Assembly (NCBI RefSeq): GCF_001552595.1
Contig: NZ_BCRM01000001.1
Location: 124,001 to 188,000, forward strand
Direction: 5' to 3'
Source of the DNA: Rhodococcus erythropolis NBRC 15567
Lineage (GTDB): Bacteria > Actinomycetota > Actinomycetes > Mycobacteriales > Mycobacteriaceae
Length of the DNA: 64,000 nucleotides
Part shown: piece after piece, positions 43,085 to 51,989 of the stretch
Layout: the number at the start of each line of letters is the position of its first letter
How positions within the stretch are numbered: the first letter of the stretch is position 1
Translations under genes and position numbers: made by a program
The notes under the pieces: model-generated
Database searches by the model: none
What the model saw: the letters and a program-made list of their open reading frames with translations, nothing else
Told to the model about the DNA's origin: nothing

Positions 43085-44434
43085 TCAAGCGGCAGATACA
43101 GATGCCTTTTCGCCGTCGACGGCAAGGGCGACTGATTCCTTGGTATTGCGAACCTGCGCGTATGCGATCGTTGCGGCGGCGAGCAGGGTCGGTACGACGA
43201 AGAGGAAGAAGATGGATTCCGTCGTCCAGGATCGGTCGACGAGTAGACCGATCCCCAACGGCGTCACGATACTTCCGATGCGGCCGAGTCCCGCTGCGAT
43301 TCCGAGAGCGGAGACACGTGCTTCGGGGCGGAAGAGGATCGGCACCATGACATACAGGCCGGTGTAGGCCGCGGTCATACACAGCCCGAGCAGAGCTGAC
43401 GCCACCAGCGCGGGGCTGAGTTGAGTCGAGACCAGAGCGAGGACGCCGAACAGTAGCGAGCCGGCGAGGATGAAGCCCATGGTGATCCACATCGAGGCGA
43501 ATCGAAGGGCCAGGCCGGCGAAGACCAGCGTTCCGAGCGCGCCGCCGAGCGAGAACATCAGTCCACCACTGATTCCGGCGTTGTTGGACATGCCGGCAAG
43601 CTTGAGAAGTTTCGGTGTCCAGGTATTGCCGAAGAAGTATGCGATGTTGACCAGGCCGAAGACGATGCATGTCGTCGCCAGGGCCCAGGACTTCAGGTGA
43701 GCCGATCCGGAGACGTTCGGTGACCGCCGCACAGGTGTCGTGTGATTACCCGTGGCCGGGACTCCGGTCAGTTTCATCTTGGAAATCAGTTCGTCCAGCT
43801 TCTTTCGCGACGACTCGGTTCCCTTGGCGGCGAGGAAGTCCGGCGATTCTGGGATTCCGAAATAGGCCACACCCGCCATTATTGCCGTGACGACCGCGCC
43901 GAGCAGGAATGCGGAGTGCCAGCCGTACGTCGACATCAGCACCGCTGCTCCGGCGCCGCCGAGTACACCCCCGAGTGGAATGCCGATCGCGAACAGCGCG
44001 ATGAGCGTCGAGCGCTTGCGTGCAGGTGCGTACTCGCCGACGATGATCGGCGAACTCGGGATGATGCCGCCCATACCGACGCCGGCCAGCAGACGCGCAA
44101 GCGCAAGTTGTGTGACGTCGCCGCTCGCTGCGGACAGTAGAAGACCGACTGTGATGACGACCAGCGAACCGATCAGCAGGGGGCGGCGCCCGTATCGGTC
44201 GCCGACCGGTCCCAAGGCGATCGAGCCGACCGCCATGCCGATGAGGCCGGCGCTGAAAAGCATGCCGGACTGGGTGCCGGATATTCCCCAGTCGTCCGTG
44301 ATCGGCAGTATGGCGAGTGACATCGAAAGGATGTCGTATCCCTCGGCCATGTTGACCAGCGTGCACAGAAGGATTACCCGTATTTGGAGTCTGCTGAGTG
44401 GAGACGCATCGATCAGTTCGCGTGCTGAAGCCAT
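43085..44434 (-). CDS. MFS aromatic acid:H+ symporter (AAHS, PcaK/BenK type)
   Basis: 449 residues, 12 helices, from the ATG preceded by AAGGAA. AAHS signatures: the first helix has LCTLVNMAEGYDILSMSLAI (D in the first helix is typical), the loop GDRYGRRPLLIGSL, and GVGMGGIIPSSPIIVGEYAP. A long central loop holds a charged segment with SSRKKLDELISKMKL. It should import an aromatic or similar carboxylic acid with protons. It is divergent from the AMP ligase at 44810, so transport and CoA activation of the same acid is likely. Confidence 0.92.
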   Translation of the reverse strand: MASARELIDASPLSRLQIRVILLCTLVNMAEGYDILSMSLAILPITDDWGISGTQSGMLFSAGLIGMAVGSIALGPVGDRYGRRPLLIGSLVVITVGLLLSAASGDVTQLALARLLAGVGMGGIIPSSPIIVGEYAPARKRSTLIALFAIGIPLGGVLGGAGAAVLMSTYGWHSAFLLGAVVTAIMAGVAYFGIPESPDFLAAKGTESSRKKLDELISKMKLTGVPATGNHTTPVRRSPNVSGSAHLKSWALATTCIVFGLVNIAYFFGNTWTPKLLKLAGMSNNAGISGGLMFSLGGALGTLVFAGLALRFASMWITMGFILAGSLLFGVLALVSTQLSPALVASALLGLCMTAAYTGLYVMVPILFRPEARVSALGIAAGLGRIGSIVTPLGIGLLVDRSWTTESIFFLFVVPTLLAAATIAYAQVRNTKESVALAVDGEKASVSAA

Positions 44435-44809
44435 CGTGTTCCTTAGTCGGAAGGGGTGGTTGCGGGTGTGACTTGGCTTGTGCGCTCGGGTGATGTTCAC
44501 CAGCAGCAGTTTTCGAGTCGACACTGAATCGATGTGCCTCAAGTCACATCGGTTAATCTAACGCAGTTCGGTTAAATGGTCAACGCATGCGCCTTCGGTA
44601 AACCTAATGGCGTATGGTTTAGTGTACGAGACGGGATGATTCTGCTGAGTCTGTTCGACTGTTAGCTCTATTCTGTTGTTGTGCAACAGTTTTGCAGTTG
44701 TCGATGGTTGACAGGTCGGCCGGGGGAGCTTACGTTTCGCCGAGATGTAAACAGTTACTGACAACTTCCTGGGACGCTGCGGCCCGCAGGAAGGAAGGAA
44801 TGGTTTCCC
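44435..44809. promoter_or_regulatory. Divergent regulatory region with several operator-like repeats
   Basis: 375 bp between the AAHS symporter and the ligase. It holds a direct repeat CGGTTAA (44550 and 44569, 19 bp apart), an inverted repeat TAAACC / GGTTTA (44599-44604 and 44616-44621) and CTGTTG / CAACAG (44673-44678 and 44684-44689). Local A+T is clearly higher than in the genes. No coding sequence is supported. Which regulator binds is unknown; the TetR gene at 42449 and the PucR genes are candidates. Confidence 0.5.
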
Positions 44810-46387
44810 ATGGCCCTCTCCGATTTCTTCGACCAAGGGTGGAGCGTCGATCCCGCTGCCATCGCATATCGTCACGGCGACGTCGACTGGACGTTCGAAG
44901 AAGCAGGTTCGCTGTCCTGTCGTGTCGCGAACGCGTTGCTGCGAGACGGAATGAAGCCGGAAACGAAGATCGGCGTTCTCTCTCCCAATGATCCAGCGGC
45001 GTGGTTATGCGTCATCGCTGCCTGGCGTGCCGGGGGAACCTGGGTGCCTCTCAATCCGAACAGTCCGATCACGGACAGCATCGGATTCGTCAACCAGTTC
45101 GATTGCGAGATTCTCTTCTATCACCCTGCGCTTGCAGCAGCTGTAGACGAGATTCACGCTGCAGTCGGCGACCGCATCCAGTACATCCGCCTCGAAGGAG
45201 AAGCGGACGCCGCCGAGTGTGTTCGTGACTACGCCCGCGCTTTGACGGACTGGCTCGGCGATTCTCCGTCGACGCATCCGAGGGTCGACGTTCCGCAGGA
45301 TTCCGTGGCGATGATTTCGCCGACCGGCGGTACGACAGGCGCTCCCAAGGGCGTGATGAACACCCACCGCAGCTTCTCGATGTGTGTTGCGCAGCTGATG
45401 CTTGCCATGCACTATCGCGCCGACGAGAAGGTGGTCAACCTCGCGGCTGCCCCCATGACGCACTCCGCCGGAATGCTGACCCTGCCGGCAACTGCCCGCG
45501 GCGGCGCCGTCGTCGTGTTGAAGCGGCCGGATCCGGAGACCCTGCTCGAGTCGATCGACCGATACAACGTCACCGACCTGTTCCTGCCTCCCACCGTGAT
45601 CTACCGGTTGATCGAACATCCGGATCTGGCGAACTACGATCTCACGTCGCTGCGGTACTTCCTCTATGGTTCTGCCCCGATGTCGGCCGAGAAGCTGCGC
45701 AAGTGCTTGAAGGTTCTGGGTCCGGTGATGATCGAATGCTTCGGCCAGACGGAAGCTCCCGGCTCCATCAGTTTCCTGCGCCCCGAGCAGCACTTTGTCG
45801 ACGGCGAGATCGCCGACGACGCCCGATTGCTGTCTTGTGGTCGGCCGTCGCCGTTGATCAGAGTCGAAATCCGCGACGACGAAGACAACGCGCTTCCGAG
45901 CGGTGAGCGTGGCGAAATCTGCGTACGCGGAGACCTGGTCATGAAGGGGTACTACAACAACCCCGAGGCGACCGGCGACACCATACGTGACGGTTGGCTT
46001 CACACCGGCGACATCGGATACCTCGACAACGAAGGGTTTCTGACGCTCACCGACCGCAAGAAAGACATGATCATCTCGGGCGGATTCAACGTCTTCCCAG
46101 CTGAGGTCGAGCAGGTGATCTGGTCGCACCCCGCTGTGCAGGACTGTGCCGTCATCGGCATTCCGGACCCGGAATGGGGCGAGGCCGTCACCGCTGTCGT
46201 CGAGCTCAACGAGGGCGCAGAAGTAGGTGCCGACGAGCTGATTGCTCTGTGCCGCAACAAGCTCGGAGGTGTTCGTAGTCCCAAGCGAATCGACTTCGTC
46301 GAACGACTCCCGCGCAGCGTCAACGGGAAGGTCCTCAAGAAGGATCTCCGAGAACTCTACTGGGCTGATCAGGCTCGACGAGTCTGA
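44810..46387 (+). CDS. AMP-dependent acyl-CoA ligase
   Basis: 525 residues; a purine-rich GGAAGGAAGGAA lies just upstream. Motifs: MISPTGGTTGAPKGVMNTHR (P-loop), MIECFGQTEAPGSISF, GWLHTGDIGYLDNEGFL, DRKKDMIISGGFNVFPAEVE, and the catalytic Lys in LPRSVNGKVLKKDLRE. It heads a likely operon with the DUF35 and thiolase-fold genes (19 bp and overlapping). Together with the divergent AAHS symporter it should take up and activate an aromatic or branched carboxylic acid. Confidence 0.94.
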   Translation: MALSDFFDQGWSVDPAAIAYRHGDVDWTFEEAGSLSCRVANALLRDGMKPETKIGVLSPNDPAAWLCVIAAWRAGGTWVPLNPNSPITDSIGFVNQFDCEILFYHPALAAAVDEIHAAVGDRIQYIRLEGEADAAECVRDYARALTDWLGDSPSTHPRVDVPQDSVAMISPTGGTTGAPKGVMNTHRSFSMCVAQLMLAMHYRADEKVVNLAAAPMTHSAGMLTLPATARGGAVVVLKRPDPETLLESIDRYNVTDLFLPPTVIYRLIEHPDLANYDLTSLRYFLYGSAPMSAEKLRKCLKVLGPVMIECFGQTEAPGSISFLRPEQHFVDGEIADDARLLSCGRPSPLIRVEIRDDEDNALPSGERGEICVRGDLVMKGYYNNPEATGDTIRDGWLHTGDIGYLDNEGFLTLTDRKKDMIISGGFNVFPAEVEQVIWSHPAVQDCAVIGIPDPEWGEAVTAVVELNEGAEVGADELIALCRNKLGGVRSPKRIDFVERLPRSVNGKVLKKDLRELYWADQARRV

Positions 46388-46406
46388 AGAACAGGACTGA
46401 CGAATA

Positions 46407-46790
46407 ATGCACCCTTCATTCGACGATGCCGCCCTGCGATGTGAAGGCACGAGCATCAGACTGCTGGCTTCGCAGTGCAGTCGGTGCGAGAACATCAGCT
46501 TCCCTTGCCGTGAGCGTTGCGCCAAGTGCTACGCCGCGGCGACCCAGATCGAACTGGCCGAGTCCGGTACCGTCTTATCGCATTGCACTGCAGCATTTCC
46601 GATTGCCGGAGCGCAACCTCCCGTGACCATCGCGCAGGTGCGTATCGGTGACGCCGACATCGAAATTCTGGGAGTCAGTGCCGATCCCGTTCGAATCGGT
46701 GATGTGGTTTCCGTTGTTCCCCGGAGTGCGGGCACGGAAGACTCACTGTTCACGACATACGGTTTCGAAAAGGAGTCGCGCGATGCGTGA
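46407..46790 (+). CDS. DUF35 Zn-ribbon/OB-fold protein, partner of the next gene
   Basis: 127 residues. The zinc ribbon has four cysteines (Cys24, Cys27, Cys40, Cys43 in SQCSRCENISFP and RCAKCYAA); an extra Cys-x3-Cys lies between. The OB-fold follows from ESGTVLSHCTAAFP. It is shorter than the DUF35 protein at 1086. Its last 8 bases overlap the start of the thiolase-fold gene. In characterised steroid catabolism a DUF35 domain (ChsH2) is required by the aldolase Ltp2; by analogy this is the obligate partner of the following protein. Confidence 0.88.
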   Translation: MHPSFDDAALRCEGTSIRLLASQCSRCENISFPCRERCAKCYAAATQIELAESGTVLSHCTAAFPIAGAQPPVTIAQVRIGDADIEILGVSADPVRIGDVVSVVPRSAGTEDSLFTTYGFEKESRDA

Positions 46791-47913
46791 GGTATACATC
46801 TCGGGCGTCGGAATGACGCCGTTCGTTTCCAAAACGACGACACCGCCACATGTTCAGGGTGGACAGGCGTTGAACGCGGCCCTCGGGGATTCCGGACTGG
46901 ACTGGGCTGAAGTCGGCCTGCTCGTGGTCGGTGCCGTCGGTACCGGAATGTCGACCGCTCCGCTGGTTCTGCACGAAATGGCGTGGACCGGGATTCCTGC
47001 TGTTGCGGTAGAGAACGCATCAGCCACCGGCACAGCGGCTTTCGAGCAGGCCCGCGCTGCTGTGGCATCGGGGCAGGTGGAAACTGCCGCGGTGGTCGGA
47101 GTCGGAAGCCTAGGTGCTCTCTTGATGAGCCGCGCTGCCGAAGGGGAACGTGAACCGGACTTGATTTCTGTATCCGGCATGGCAGTTCCTGCTGTTCCGT
47201 TTGCGTTGATGAAGCAGGCCCGCATGCATCGACACGGCGAATCGGCCGACGCCAGCCTCCTGGTGGTGGAGAAGAACCTCTTCAATGCAAGCCGAAACCC
47301 CATGGCGCAGCGTAACAAAGCATTGACGATGGACGAGTTGAAAGCTGCACCGATGCTGGTGGATCCGCTCCGGCGCGTCGAATCCTGCCCGATCGGTGAC
47401 GGCGCAGCGGCAGTCGTCATCACCAGCAGAAAACTCGCGAACGCCAGTCGGGCAGTCCGAGTGGCTGCCGCCGTAGCGGAGACAGACAAGTGGCACGGGG
47501 CTGCCGCGTTCATGCCTGATCTCGGTGTGACCAAGCGGGTCTCCGCCCGTGCCTACGAGCAAGCCGACATTCGCCCCGACAACGTCGACGTCGTAGAGGT
47601 TCACGAGGCTTTCAGCGTCGAAGAACTGCAGTACATCGAGGATCTCGGGTTGGCGGCGGAAGGGAAGGCGTCGTTCGCGATGGCAGACGGCGATTTCCAC
47701 ATCGGAGGCCGTGTCGCGGTCAGCCCCAGCGGTGGACTGATCGGCCGTGGGCATCCCGGTGGAGCGACCGGCCTGTCCCAGTTCGTCGAGATCACTCAGC
47801 AGATTCGTGGGCAGTCCGGGGTCCGTCAGCACGACGGTGCGCGGATCGGATTCGCGCAGATGATCGGAGCCGGCGGAGTGAGTTACGCGCACATCCTGGT
47901 CGGCGAAGACTAG
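46783..47913 (+). CDS. Thiolase-fold protein lacking the nucleophilic Cys (Ltp2-like retro-aldolase candidate)
   Basis: 376 residues; AAGGAG precedes the ATG. The overall thiolase/SCP-x fold is clear, with HEAFSVEELQYIEDLG and VSPSGGLIGRGHPGGATG. At the nucleophile position the sequence is ENASATGTAAFEQ: Ser80 stands where Cys belongs (compare YAACATGAQAL in the protein at 1-1089), and the C-terminal Cys-x-G is replaced by MIGAGGVSYAH. Claisen thiolysis is therefore unlikely. Ltp2-type enzymes with this loss cleave beta-hydroxyacyl-CoA by retro-aldol reaction, together with a DUF35 partner, as encoded here. The substrate is probably made by the upstream ligase. Confidence 0.85.
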   Translation: MREVYISGVGMTPFVSKTTTPPHVQGGQALNAALGDSGLDWAEVGLLVVGAVGTGMSTAPLVLHEMAWTGIPAVAVENASATGTAAFEQARAAVASGQVETAAVVGVGSLGALLMSRAAEGEREPDLISVSGMAVPAVPFALMKQARMHRHGESADASLLVVEKNLFNASRNPMAQRNKALTMDELKAAPMLVDPLRRVESCPIGDGAAAVVITSRKLANASRAVRVAAAVAETDKWHGAAAFMPDLGVTKRVSARAYEQADIRPDNVDVVEVHEAFSVEELQYIEDLGLAAEGKASFAMADGDFHIGGRVAVSPSGGLIGRGHPGGATGLSQFVEITQQIRGQSGVRQHDGARIGFAQMIGAGGVSYAHILVGED

Positions 47914-47959
47914 CGGTTCCGGTACGACAGTCCCTCCGCCTTCGGAACGTGGTGGAAGA

Positions 47960-49180
47960 ATGCGGGGGGTGAACGCAACCGGAGTACCCACAGAAGTGCT
48001 TTCCCGGGTAGCCGCGGCAGGGGCGGACGACGCCGGTGGCCTACCCGTCGAGTTGCTGGGTGATTTCCTGGACGTGCTCAGTGTCGCCGTATGCGAGGGG
48101 AAGCCGCTGCAGCGTCGTCAGCTGCATCGTTTCCGTGCCCGCGGTGAAGAAGCGGCGCAGCAGGGTGTTGCCCTGCGAGCCCTGCTCGATCTTTATCTCT
48201 CCTCGGCTTGGCGCCTGTGGCGTGAGCTCCCCGCTGTTATTGCGGCACAATCGGATCCGACTGCCGTCGTCTCGGCCGGCGAAGTCATGCTCCGCGCCGT
48301 CGACGATGCCGTCGCCGAACTGGCCGAAGGATTTCAGTTGGCCAGGCGTTCTCTGGTCCGCTCGCAGGTATCGGCACGCCGTGAGTTCGTCGACGACCTG
48401 TTGACCGGTGGAGCCGATGTCGTCGGATTGTTAGGTCGTGCTTCGGGATTCGGGCTCCATCTCAGCGGTCCGCATGCCGTCGCGGTCGTGACCGCGACGC
48501 GCGAGTTCACCGACGACAATCCCTTGGTGCGGGCCGTCGAACGTGCCGTGCTCGGCAGCAAGGGTGACGCCGACGCGTTGGTTGCCAGCAAGAGCGGCAA
48601 ACTGGTCGTCGTTTTCGCGGCGCCGGACCGTGATGCCGTTGATCACGTGCTGGCGGGTATTCGGTCGGCTCTCGGACCGGGAACCGATGACGACGGGCGA
48701 GTTCAGTTGCAGCGGCGTGCTTTGGACGGCACCTGGCAGATCGCTGTCGGGCGCCCTCGCACCACCGCTTCGGGCGTCGTGGCGTCGTACCGGGAGGCGC
48801 TCGACGCACTGGACCTGGCGCAGCGCCTGTCGTTGACCGCACCGATCATCGATGCTCGTGACCTGCTGGTCTACCGCGTTCTGGTCAACGACAGGCCGGC
48901 GGTCACCGACCTGATCCACACCCTGCTCACGCCGCTGCTCGAGGCGCGCGGCGGCGCTGGGCCGATGATCGACACCCTGCTCGCGTACTTCTCCGCCGGC
49001 GGCAATACGGCAAAGACCGCCCGAGACCTGCACTTGTCGGTCCGGGCGGTCACGTACCGCTTGGACCGTATCCGTGAACTCACCGGCCAGAACGTCAACG
49101 ACCCCAACGACAGCTTCGCGCTCCACGCTGCCGTGTTGGGCGCGAAGTTGCTCGACTGGCCGGCCACGGAGCTGGCCTGA
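47960..49180 (+). CDS. PucR/CdaR family transcriptional regulator
   Basis: 406 residues. The C-terminal PucR helix-turn-helix is YFSAGGNTAKTARDLHLSVR with AVTYRLDRIRELTG (about 350-385). The middle contains the GGDEF-like CdaR activation region (GRPRTTASGVVASYREALDA). The N-terminal third is helical (ALLDLYLSSAWRLWREL). A GTG three codons downstream is an alternative start. It follows the aldolase operon by 46 bp and ends tail to tail with the SDR gene. It probably activates the ligase-DUF35-aldolase operon or the SDR. Confidence 0.88.
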   Translation: MRGVNATGVPTEVLSRVAAAGADDAGGLPVELLGDFLDVLSVAVCEGKPLQRRQLHRFRARGEEAAQQGVALRALLDLYLSSAWRLWRELPAVIAAQSDPTAVVSAGEVMLRAVDDAVAELAEGFQLARRSLVRSQVSARREFVDDLLTGGADVVGLLGRASGFGLHLSGPHAVAVVTATREFTDDNPLVRAVERAVLGSKGDADALVASKSGKLVVVFAAPDRDAVDHVLAGIRSALGPGTDDDGRVQLQRRALDGTWQIAVGRPRTTASGVVASYREALDALDLAQRLSLTAPIIDARDLLVYRVLVNDRPAVTDLIHTLLTPLLEARGGAGPMIDTLLAYFSAGGNTAKTARDLHLSVRAVTYRLDRIRELTGQNVNDPNDSFALHAAVLGAKLLDWPATELA

Positions 49181-50008
49181 TCAGCTGGTGCGCGCCCGTT
49201 CCTCGTAGGCAGCACGGGCCGCGGTGTCGACGTCGCCGAGAAACTGCGTCTCGACGCCGAACAGTCGGCTCAATGCCTCGTAAGGCCGTCGGGGCACGAA
49301 ACCCTGTGCCTGGACAAGCAGTCCGGACACTCGCGTAATGCGCACGCGTGGTCGAGGTTTGGTGATCAAGCCGACGATTGCTTCGGCGATTTCCTCCGGC
49401 TGAACCTCACGGAAACCCTTCATTCCCGAAGTCCCGGAAGTGAGTTGGGTGTTGGTGAGCGTCGGCAGTACGGACGAGACGTTCACTCCGGTGCCACGAA
49501 CTTCCTTGCGGACAGAATCGGTGAAGCCCAACACCGCATGCTTGGCGCCGCAGTACGTCGACAGACCGGGGCACGGGAGTTCGCCGGCAAGCGAAGCGAT
49601 GTTGATGACGTGTCCACGTCCGCGTGGAAGCATCCGTCGCAGTGCGAGTTTGGTTCCCGTGATCACGCCGAGGACGTCGATCTCGATGATGCGTCTGGTC
49701 ACGGTGTCGTCCTCGTCGACGATCCGTCCGACCGGCATGATGCCCGCATTGTTGACCAGTACGTCGATCGGGCCGAGTTCACCTTCGACGGTGTCGAGGA
49801 AGTCGAAGAACGACGCGGGGTCGGTGACGTCGAGACGCCCGAACGTACGGATGCCCAAATCTTTTGCAGCCTGCGCGAGAGTGGCTTCGTCGATGTCGCC
49901 GATCGCGACCCTCGCGCCCAGGCTGATGAGCCGTTTCGCGGTGGCGTATCCGATGCCCCTGGCGCCACCGGTGATGACCACTACCTGACCGTCGAAAGGC
50001 TTGTTCAT
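49181..50008 (-). CDS. Short-chain dehydrogenase/reductase with extended C-terminus
   Basis: 275 residues; the ATG of MNKPFDGQVVVITGG is chosen, since the longer frame has no SDR sequence. Motifs: TGGARGIGYATAKRL, Asp in AIGDIDEATLAQ favouring NAD, DVLVNNAGIMP and the active site YCGAKHAVLGFTDSVRKE. A C-terminal extension of about 60 residues (VRITRVSGLLVQAQGFV, PRRPYEALSRLFG) resembles SDRs of mycobacterial lipid metabolism. It is divergent from the second PucR regulator, with three direct repeats between them. Confidence 0.9.
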   Translation of the reverse strand: MNKPFDGQVVVITGGARGIGYATAKRLISLGARVAIGDIDEATLAQAAKDLGIRTFGRLDVTDPASFFDFLDTVEGELGPIDVLVNNAGIMPVGRIVDEDDTVTRRIIEIDVLGVITGTKLALRRMLPRGRGHVINIASLAGELPCPGLSTYCGAKHAVLGFTDSVRKEVRGTGVNVSSVLPTLTNTQLTSGTSGMKGFREVQPEEIAEAIVGLITKPRPRVRITRVSGLLVQAQGFVPRRPYEALSRLFGVETQFLGDVDTAARAAYEERARTS

Positions 50009-50043
50009 ATCGCGAGCGTCTCCAAAAACTAGAGGGATGGGAT

Positions 50044-50091
50044 TGCAGTGACGTAAATCTGCAGCGACGTGAAACTGCAGTGAGATGTGAT
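50044..50091. repeat. Three 16-bp direct repeats (iterons) in the SDR/PucR divergent region
   Basis: The units are TGCAGTGACGTAAATC, TGCAGCGACGTGAAAC and a weaker TGCAGTGAGATGTGAT, head to tail. They lie 35-85 bp upstream of the SDR start and 90-135 bp upstream of the PucR start, where a PucR-type activator would bind. Confidence 0.75.
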
Positions 50092-50179
50092 TGTGGACCA
50101 GTTGAAGTTGGGTAGATAGGCCTTGTTGGCCGAACCAAGGCGATAGATTTATGACTAAGTCACAATTCGGGGAGGCGCC

Positions 50180-51412
50180 ATGGACACATCGGAGTTGGAC
50201 GGCTGGATTGCGAATCTCGCACCCATCTATCTCCAGCCGGAGGTGATCGACGGTTTCGTCCAACGCATCGACGACGCCATTGCCGAGGCCAATCCCGAGG
50301 TAGCGGCTGATCGGGAGCTACGACGCGATGTGGATGCGAGCACCGCGGCGCAGCTCCGCGTCATCGTGGCGGCGATCGCGGGCGGTTCCCAAGAGGTCAC
50401 GCCGCCGGCGGAGTCGGTTGCGCTTGCACTCACCGTCGCTCGGCGCGGTATGGATCTTCGGGTCCTGCTCAAGATCTACGGCGCCGGACGCCTCGCGATG
50501 CTGGGTTTCGTCGACGAGTCGATAGAGGCACTCCCGATCGGTCCGGAACTCAAACGCGCACTTCTCGTTCGAGTGTGGGGTTCGGCGATGAGATGGCTGG
50601 AAGTGACCACCGAATTGTTGGTCGCGACGTACGCGAAGGAGCGGGAGAGCTTGGCGCGCGGCGCTTTTGCGCGTCGGTCCGAGACGGTGCACGCGATTGT
50701 CGCGGGCGAAGCCCTTCACTCCGACGAAGCGTCCCGGATCCTGGACTATCCGATGCGGCGCCACCACACGGCGTTTGTTCTCTGGACGGACGACACCGAC
50801 CCGGCTGCAGACGTATTGGCGCGGTTGGACTCGTACGCCCGTACCTTTGTGGACGAGTCCAATGGCGAGCGTGTTCTGACTTTGCCTTCGGGCGCGCGTG
50901 AGCTGTGGTCGTGGGTCGCGCATTTCGACGGCCAGGAGTGGGCGTCACATGTTGATGCCCGGCATTCGGATCTTCGCGTTGCAGTGGGAGCGAGCGGTTA
51001 CGGAATGGAAGGATTCGCTCGCAGTCATCGCGAGGCGCTCGCCGCGCAGCGCGTGGCGGTCCGTTCCGGGGGCTCGCCGGGTATCACCGTCTACGAGGAT
51101 GTTCAGGTTCCCTGTCTGCTCACCGAAGATCTGGGCGAACTGCGTGAGTTGGTGGCTCGGGAACTGAAAGGCCTGGCCGGCGCGGACGGCGTCACGACGC
51201 GCATCCGTGACACCGTCCGGGTCTACTACGAGAACAACTGCACCGCGGCCGCTACTGCCGCAGCCCTCGGCCTGCACAAGAACACCGTGCGGTATCGACT
51301 CGATCAGGCCGAAAAGCTACTGGGTCGCAGCGTCGACCAGCGTCGGCTGCCGACGGAGTTGGCCCTCATCGCACTGGAGAGCTACGGAGCCACCATCGCG
51401 CCGGCGCCGTGA
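50180..51412 (+). CDS. PucR/CdaR family transcriptional regulator
   Basis: 410 residues; GGGGAGG precedes the ATG. The C-terminal helix-turn-helix is NNCTAAATAAALGLHKNTVR with YRLDQAEKLLG (about 352-385). The N-terminal half is helical with an RsbRD-like look (RGMDLRVLLKIYGAGRLAML), the middle is a GGDEF-like CdaR region (AVGASGYGMEGFARSHREAL). It is divergent from the SDR and likely its activator. It shares only the general plan, not close sequence, with the PucR gene 2 kb away. Confidence 0.9.
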   Translation: MDTSELDGWIANLAPIYLQPEVIDGFVQRIDDAIAEANPEVAADRELRRDVDASTAAQLRVIVAAIAGGSQEVTPPAESVALALTVARRGMDLRVLLKIYGAGRLAMLGFVDESIEALPIGPELKRALLVRVWGSAMRWLEVTTELLVATYAKERESLARGAFARRSETVHAIVAGEALHSDEASRILDYPMRRHHTAFVLWTDDTDPAADVLARLDSYARTFVDESNGERVLTLPSGARELWSWVAHFDGQEWASHVDARHSDLRVAVGASGYGMEGFARSHREALAAQRVAVRSGGSPGITVYEDVQVPCLLTEDLGELRELVARELKGLAGADGVTTRIRDTVRVYYENNCTAAATAAALGLHKNTVRYRLDQAEKLLGRSVDQRRLPTELALIALESYGATIAPAP

Positions 51413-51416
51413 TTCG

Positions 51417-51764
51417 CTACTGCATGTCATCGAGTCCGGGGAGCGAGTAGCCGGAGTTGTCATCCCAATCTGCGGGGGTGTCGTCGAGTGAAACGTCCCA
51501 GTCGGCGTCGGGCACCGCTCGCCGGAGTTCGGTCAGTGCGTTGAACCAGTAGACGAGTGACGGAATCACCTCGGTCGGATCGCTCGAGATCTTGGTCGAG
51601 CCGTTGAGCAGAGTGTTGGGGATATCCGACGGGTAGAGGTCCAGGACCTCGTAGTCGAACGGAAATTCGTCGTTGTGGACGGCGATGAGTCGGTCGACTT
51701 CGGCCTTCTCGTCGTCGGTCAGCGGTGTGGAGCGGACGGCGGAGTAGTACAACGAGGTGCTCAT
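51417..51764 (-). CDS. Small acidic protein of unknown function
   Basis: 115 residues, strongly acidic at the C-terminus (DWDVSLDDTPADWDDNSGY). The N-terminal part reads LTDDEKAEVDRLIAVHNDEF, the middle IPSLVYWFNALTELRRAVPD. No transmembrane helix or signal peptide. Proteins of this kind are annotated as hypothetical in actinobacteria; no function can be assigned. It is convergent with the PucR gene (4 bp apart). Confidence 0.75.
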   Translation of the reverse strand: MSTSLYYSAVRSTPLTDDEKAEVDRLIAVHNDEFPFDYEVLDLYPSDIPNTLLNGSTKISSDPTEVIPSLVYWFNALTELRRAVPDADWDVSLDDTPADWDDNSGYSLPGLDDMQ

Positions 51765-51989
51765 GTTTGCCAGGCTAGAACAAGTTGCCTTCCAACGGCG
51801 GTTTCGGATGCAACACCTTTAGATTGCATGATCTCGGCAACTTTAGATACAAAAGTCGTCGATATTTCGACAGGGATGGATAGAAGTCGGCAAGGAACAC
51901 TGGAGAAGACGGCGAGACGGCCGTCCGAACCCAGTGAAGGAGCTCCCCGTGACCGCAGTCATCAGTGCCATTCGGGTAGGTGGTCAGCG

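Noticed and set aside
51765-51989. Possible yybP-ykoY manganese riboswitch in the leader of the TerC gene.
   Set aside because: TerC genes often have one, but I could not match the conserved core sequences or helices here; only a short 5-bp inverted repeat is visible.
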